The translations under genes were made by a program, and so were the position numbers. Shown piece after piece: positions 60,200 through 64,000 of a stretch of DNA of 64,000 nucleotides. The stretch is from positions 1 to 64,000 of the forward strand of contig CANQPL010000004.1 of assembly GCA_947625735.1 (NCBI GenBank). The letters are read 5' to 3'. The notes beneath the pieces are model-generated. The model ran no database searches. It saw only the letters and a program-made list of their open reading frames with translations, and was not told where the DNA came from. Origin of the DNA: an uncultured Clostridia bacterium (GTDB lineage Bacteria; Bacillota; Clostridia; Oscillospirales; Ruminococcaceae). Each line of letters starts with the position of its first letter. Position 1 is the first letter of the stretch.

Positions 60200-62608
60200 T
60201 CATGCTCCTGCTAAAATATCCGATACGTATATCTGCAATTGTTCGTTATTTTCCGCCTGTGCAGAGTATAAGCCGATATTTTGCAGGCTGAAATCTCCCT
60301 CCGAGAATATAACATCGGCTGTTACCGTAGGAAAACCGTAGTACAGTGTCATCAGCCCCGGAGAAACGTATAATCTGATATTATCCCCCTCTATGCTGTA
60401 TTCTGTAATGCTGTCAAAGGAGATATCCTCCGCTGTAACGCCGTCGGGATAGCCGTTCAGAAAGAGATCCTCATAATCAGAGATACTACCCGATACGATA
60501 AGGCTCCCCTTATCCTTCAGATCCATGCTGTAACGTATGGTCATGCTTTCGTAATCGGTTTGCACCTCAGTAATGCGGCGGAAAGCTGCCGTCAGATCTT
60601 CATTGTCCGCTTCATAAGCCCTGTAGTGTCCGTCTGCACCGATTTTATAGATAACAAGATCGCTTATGCTTATTCCCGTTCCCGTGCCGCCGCAGTATAT
60701 TACCGCAAGCTCCTTTTCGCCGTCACGGTCAAAATCTCCCGTATACATCTCAGGAAATATCAAGCGGGGATTAAGCCATGTTTTATCAAATACATCGACT
60801 GTGCCGTCATGCTCAATGATAACAAGGTTATCCTCATCATTTATATAGCTGTACATACGTATACCGTCCTGCTCACCGTTAAAAAACAGCGGATAATTTA
60901 TATCCTCCGACAGCTCATTTTCGTCCCGTGCCGCTTCAAGGTCATAGTGCCGCCTTGGCAGAAGCTCATCACCGCTTACAAATTCCGCTTTTATATCCTC
61001 GCCGAATGTTACCTGCGCATTGTCGTAACCGAAAAGCATTACTGACGGAGTACCCTCATCGGGTATAATAAATTCTGCCCGCACACTGCTTTTCCTGTCG
61101 TCAATGCGGTAAATATCAAAGCCGCTGTCATCGTCCGACTTCAGAATATTTACATTTTTGTCGTTACGGTCGTACTCCTCGTCAAATACAAATGTCATAT
61201 TGAGCGTAATACATTTACTGCCGTCAATCTGTGATATTTTCCCGTCATTGATGATTATTTCTTCTACATAATCGGGATCGTAATAAAGGGATTCATCGGC
61301 AGTAATGGTAAATTCGCCGTCCTTTATAACTCCGCCCCCGAATCCGCCGCTGCCGTTTTTGCTGCCCGCCTCACAGAAAACCGTGTCAAATTCGGTATAT
61401 GCGCCGTTTACGCAGTCAAGACCTACCCTTACTTTTGGAGTGTACCCGTATGTGATGTTTATTTCTCCTCCGCTGCTGCCCGTAATACGTGATGTGCCTT
61501 TCCGTGGGGTGTCCTCTGATTCTGCGGCTACGCTCTCCATGACGGGCGCATCTGTTACAAGCTCCCCACTGTTTTCGGGGGATATTTCATCTGTCATAAG
61601 TACACCGCAGGCTGTAAGGACAGCCGCCGCTCCCAAAGCTGTGACGGCAAGTCCCGGCTTTTTATAGGAGAGCGCATTCTTTATACGCAGAGCGGCGCTT
61701 TTTTCTCCGAAAGCAGGCGTGATAAATATTCCGCTTTGCTTCATTGAGGCGGTGAGGAGTGCCATAGAATAGGCTTTTTTATTCTCCTCCCCCAGCCGTG
61801 CAAGGGTATCTTCATCGCAGGAAAGCTCCATGTCACGTGTCATAAGCGCAAAGGATATCCAGATAAGCGGGTCAAACCAGTTCACCGACAATCCGATAAA
61901 TGCTGCCGCCTTTTTAAGCGGATCAAGTCTTTTGATGTGTGTACGCTCGTGTGCTGTTATCAGCCGCTTTTCCTCTTCGGAAAGTCCCGCAGGAAGATAC
62001 ACCGCCATAGGAAAAAGTCCTGCAAATGCGGTATTTATGCGGTCGCTTTCATATACGCCCTTATCCGTCCGTATCGCCGTGCTTACTCTTTTCATTAAAG
62101 CTGTATAGGAGATAACACCGTAAAGGAGCATTATGACCGCTCCCGTAAGCCATATCGAAAGTACGATCATCTCTGTACTCACAGATTCGCTTTCATTTAC
62201 GGTCAATGAGCTTACATTCTCAGCCGTATTAATTTCAATATCGGCATAGGTAACAGTGACCTCCTGCTCTGCGCCCTGTTCATGCACGATAACAGGGGGA
62301 GCGGTGATGTTTCCCTCAATGCTGTAAAGAGGAACGGGCGGCGTGTCATTTTCGGATACAGTTGTTTCAACCGCTGTTTCTGCTGTATCGTATGTACCCC
62401 GGATCCTCGGCATAAGGTTAAAAATGCTCATGCCGCTTTCTGCGGAAACGGGACAAAGACATCTGAAAAATACCGCCGCCCACAGTATATACAGGCATTT
62501 TCGGGGACAGCGGCGCAAAACACACCTTAACAGTATCACCAATGCCGCAGTGACCGCCGCTGTCAGCCACAGATCGGTCATTACGGAAAAAAAGCCCATC
62601 ACAGTCAT
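60200..62608 (-). CDS. BlaR1/MecR1-like M56 metallopeptidase with unusual sensor domain
   Basis: 802 residues. Membrane helices near 15-30, 40-55 and 148-170, then the M56 zinc-protease core with HERTH (220-224) and ELSCDE (261-266), and another helix near 315-335. The remaining 460 residues are extracellular; they include an FG-GAP-like GDFDRDGEKELAV near 625 and no penicillin-binding transpeptidase domain, unlike true BlaR1. It probably senses another signal and cuts the BlaI-like repressor. The ATG overlaps the blaI stop (ATGA). Confidence 0.85.
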   Translation of the reverse strand: MTVMGFFSVMTDLWLTAAVTAALVILLRCVLRRCPRKCLYILWAAVFFRCLCPVSAESGMSIFNLMPRIRGTYDTAETAVETTVSENDTPPVPLYSIEGNITAPPVIVHEQGAEQEVTVTYADIEINTAENVSSLTVNESESVSTEMIVLSIWLTGAVIMLLYGVISYTALMKRVSTAIRTDKGVYESDRINTAFAGLFPMAVYLPAGLSEEEKRLITAHERTHIKRLDPLKKAAAFIGLSVNWFDPLIWISFALMTRDMELSCDEDTLARLGEENKKAYSMALLTASMKQSGIFITPAFGEKSAALRIKNALSYKKPGLAVTALGAAAVLTACGVLMTDEISPENSGELVTDAPVMESVAAESEDTPRKGTSRITGSSGGEINITYGYTPKVRVGLDCVNGAYTEFDTVFCEAGSKNGSGGFGGGVIKDGEFTITADESLYYDPDYVEEIIINDGKISQIDGSKCITLNMTFVFDEEYDRNDKNVNILKSDDDSGFDIYRIDDRKSSVRAEFIIPDEGTPSVMLFGYDNAQVTFGEDIKAEFVSGDELLPRRHYDLEAARDENELSEDINYPLFFNGEQDGIRMYSYINDEDNLVIIEHDGTVDVFDKTWLNPRLIFPEMYTGDFDRDGEKELAVIYCGGTGTGISISDLVIYKIGADGHYRAYEADNEDLTAAFRRITEVQTDYESMTIRYSMDLKDKGSLIVSGSISDYEDLFLNGYPDGVTAEDISFDSITEYSIEGDNIRLYVSPGLMTLYYGFPTVTADVIFSEGDFSLQNIGLYSAQAENNEQLQIYVSDILAGA

Positions 62609-62976
62609 TCACCGCTTTCCCCCGTGCTTTGGTCGATAAGCGCTTTAAGCCGCTCTGCCTCCTCGGGCGTAAGCCTCCTGCCGTCCAGAAAAGCGGCTAT
62701 AAATGCGGGCAGAGAGCCGCCAAAACTCTTTTCTACCACCGCTTCACTTTCATACTTTGCCACACATTCACGCTTTACAAGGGAGGTGACAATGCTTTTA
62801 TCATTTTTTACAAAACCCCTGTCAGAGAGCTTTCGTATCATATTGAACACCGTTGACTTCTTCCAGCCCAGCTTATCAAGGCATATTCTCGAAAGCTCCG
62901 TGGATTTGACAGGTTCATTTTCCCATATCACCGATAAAAATTTGTACTCCGCATCAAACAGCTTGTATTCTTCCAT
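62605..62976 (-). CDS. BlaI/MecI/CopY-family repressor
   Basis: 123 residues, winged-helix repressor of the BlaI family: EYKLFDAEYKFLSVIWENEPVKSTEL and KKSTVFNMIRKLSDRGFV form the DNA-binding part, and a C-terminal dimer part contains the region usually cut by BlaR1. ATG at 62976 has AAAGGAG at 9 bases; ATG at 62985 is too close to it. Controls the operon through palindromes upstream. Confidence 0.92.
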   Translation of the reverse strand: MEEYKLFDAEYKFLSVIWENEPVKSTELSRICLDKLGWKKSTVFNMIRKLSDRGFVKNDKSIVTSLVKRECVAKYESEAVVEKSFGGSLPAFIAAFLDGRRLTPEEAERLKALIDQSTGESGE

Positions 62977-63000
62977 TTTTTTCATGCTCCTTTTACGATT

Positions 63001-63018
63001 GGTTTGTCGTAATAAACC
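63001..63018. promoter_or_regulatory. Operator palindrome 1 (BlaI-type)
   Basis: GGTTTGTCGTAATAAACC, 18 bp, imperfect dyad, just downstream of the presumed transcription start of blaI. Confidence 0.7.
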
Positions 63019-63032
63019 TTTGTTATATAATA

Positions 63033-63050
63033 AGTTTATCACGACAAACC
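63033..63050. promoter_or_regulatory. Operator palindrome 2 (BlaI-type)
   Basis: AGTTTATCACGACAAACC, the same 18-bp element in the other orientation, lying over the -10 and spacer of the blaI promoter. Centre is 32 bp from palindrome 1. Confidence 0.7.
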
Positions 63051-63061
63051 TCATATGTCAA
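63033..63061 (-). promoter_or_regulatory. Promoter of the blaI operon
   Basis: Minus strand TTGACA (63056-63061), 17-bp spacer, weaker -10 TAAACT (63033-63038). Confidence 0.5.
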
Positions 63062-63095
63062 TAAGCATATCAGACAAAATTAAGGTGATTTTATT

Positions 63096-63113
63096 GGTTT
63101 ATTGCAACAAACC
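63096..63113. promoter_or_regulatory. Operator palindrome 3 (BlaI-type)
   Basis: GGTTTATTGCAACAAACC; centre 63 bp from palindrome 2, upstream of the promoter. Confidence 0.65.
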
Positions 63114-63225
63114 TTACATATCGGATAAATGCATTTTACGGAAGATAATTTAAAGGAGCGTTTTTTGTCAGTCTATATATAAAAATATATGTATCATTCA
63201 ATTTTGGAATATAAATGGAAAGCTA

Positions 63226-63254
63226 TTGACAAACAGAATATAATATGTTATCAT
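63226..63254 (+). promoter_or_regulatory. Promoter of the ArsR-CopZ operon
   Basis: TTGACA (63226-63231), 17-bp spacer, TATCAT (63249-63254). Confidence 0.75.
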
Positions 63255-63274
63255 ATGAACAGATGAACATATGA
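63251..63274. promoter_or_regulatory. Putative ArsR/CadC operator
   Basis: TCATATG (63251-63257) and CATATGA (63268-63274) form a dyad with a 10-bp centre containing ATGAACA-type half-sites. It overlaps the -10, as expected of ArsR-family repression. Confidence 0.6.
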
Positions 63275-63392
63275 ATTAACACAAAATAATTTCATGTGCT
63301 CCTCCCGTGACAAGGCGGCATTATCACGGAAATTATATGCGGAGCGGTTTTAACGGGCTTCGTTATCATGAACAATAAAGGAGGCGACACAT

Positions 63393-63743
63393 ATGCCCGA
63401 AAATCATGAAGATTTTCTCTGTGTACGTGAGGACGTGGTGGAAAGCGTAATGGCACAGATGCCCCCGGACGAGATACTCTATGATCTTGCCGAGCTTTTT
63501 AAGGTGTTCGGCGATACCACAAGGATACGCATACTTTACGCCCTGTTTGAATCGGAGCTTTGCGTAAATGATATGGCGCAGCTTCTGGGACTTTCTCAGA
63601 CAGCTGTTTCTCATCAGCTGAGGGTCCTCAAAAACAATAAGCTGGTGAAATTCCGCAAGGAGGGGAAAATAATATTCTACTCCCTTTCCGATGACCATGT
63701 GAAAAGCCTGATAGAAACAGGAATGGAACACGTTGAAGAATAA
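63393..63743 (+). CDS. ArsR/SmtB-family metal-sensing repressor (CadC-like)
   Basis: 116 residues, winged helix: ELFKVFGDTTRIRILYALFESELCVNDMAQLLGLSQTAVSHQLRVLKNNKLV. Two possible metal sites are visible: Cys in ELCVND (alpha-3 type, as in CadC) and Asp/His/His in DDHVKSLIETGMEH (alpha-5 type, as in SmtB/CzrA). This points to Zn, Cd or similar metals. Release from DNA on metal binding would induce the operon. AAAGGAGG precedes the ATG. Confidence 0.92.
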   Translation: MPENHEDFLCVREDVVESVMAQMPPDEILYDLAELFKVFGDTTRIRILYALFESELCVNDMAQLLGLSQTAVSHQLRVLKNNKLVKFRKEGKIIFYSLSDDHVKSLIETGMEHVEE

Positions 63744-63768
63744 AAATAAAAAAAAGGAGTTTTGTTTT

Positions 63769-63987
63769 ATGAAAAAGGTATTTGATCTTATTGATCTGGA
63801 CTGCGCTAACTGCGCCCGTAAAATGGAGGACGCCATAAAGAAAATAGACGGAGTGGAATCCGCCACTGTCAGCTTTATGACACAAAAGCTCACCATTACC
63901 GCCGATGATGCACGCTTTGACGAGATAATGAAAAAGGCTGCCGCTGCCTGCAAAAAGGTAGAACCCGACTGCCGCATCGCCATGTAA
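63769..63987 (+). CDS. Heavy-metal-associated (HMA) domain protein, CopZ-like
   Basis: 72 residues, one HMA fold with metal-binding motif CANC in LIDLDCANCARKMEDAI. The first residues MKKVFDLIDLDCANCA are typical of the N-terminus of small chaperones encoded before Cd/Zn/Cu P-type ATPases, which would be expected just beyond the window. ATG at 63769 follows AAAGGAG. Complete gene. Confidence 0.9.
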   Translation: MKKVFDLIDLDCANCARKMEDAIKKIDGVESATVSFMTQKLTITADDARFDEIMKKAAAACKKVEPDCRIAM

Positions 63988-64000
63988 CACCGCTATGACA

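Larger units (their letters stand above)
62977..63392. other. Divergent control region of the BlaI operon and ArsR operon
   Basis: 416 bp holding three BlaI-type palindromes and the ArsR promoter/operator. No gene seen. Confidence 0.7.

Overview
The window looks like the chromosome of an anaerobic member of the Clostridia (Bacillota), probably near Oscillospiraceae/Ruminococcaceae. The grounds are Firmicutes-type promoters (TTGACA - 17 bp - TATAAT), AGGAGG ribosome sites, a V/A-type ATPase operon, a YolD/Y-polymerase pair, a Gram-positive SOS box, BlaI/BlaR1 and NADP-type glutamate dehydrogenase. The genus is inference. No tRNA, rRNA, transposase, prophage or CRISPR array was seen.

Layout. 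0.3-10 kb: a divergent methionyl-tRNA synthetase, a membrane-anchored VWA protein, BirA, a MntP/YtaF-like membrane protein, QueC, a lone ABC ATPase and a polysaccharide flippase. 10.5-21 kb (minus): V/A-type ATPase genes D, B, A, E, F, K, I, C and H, preceded by a UPF0237 (ACT) and UPF0210 pair. 21.3-26.7 kb: a heterodimeric ABC exporter, a very short Cys-rich ORF with its own strong promoter, duplicated terminators and a LacI regulator. 27-33 kb: an Amt-PII fusion behind a leader terminator, intergenic repeats, two RNA methyltransferases and GdhA with a small downstream ORF. 33.3-39 kb: a membrane protein, then a minus-strand operon of ATP-grasp, small membrane protein, HAD, fused phosphoribosyltransferase/TRSP/PELOTA and TIM-barrel C-C lyase. 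This is the biosynthetic module known from tellurite-resistance (Ter) loci, here without Ter genes.

39-51 kb: hybrid histidine kinase, TauE/SafE permease, amidase-domain protein, PurL, MtaB, an HPr-like protein without the catalytic His, and flotillin. 50.9-55.1 kb: a likely SOS-controlled mutagenesis operon (SOS box and promoter, Y-family polymerase, AlkD-like protein, two YolD-like proteins, degenerate EAL/HDOD protein). The polymerase and one YolD-like gene lack a normal start codon where homology says they begin. 55-64 kb: secreted VWA protein, MscS channel, a BlaI / BlaR1-like / solute-binding-lipoprotein operon with three matching palindromic operators, and the start of a metal-resistance operon (ArsR/CadC-type repressor, CopZ-like protein) that runs off the window.

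The observations most worth follow-up are the Ter-type module with its fusion protein and extra membrane protein, the SOS operon with near-cognate starts, the Cys-rich peptide beside an exporter, the amt leader attenuator, and several structured leaders or intergenic repeat families.
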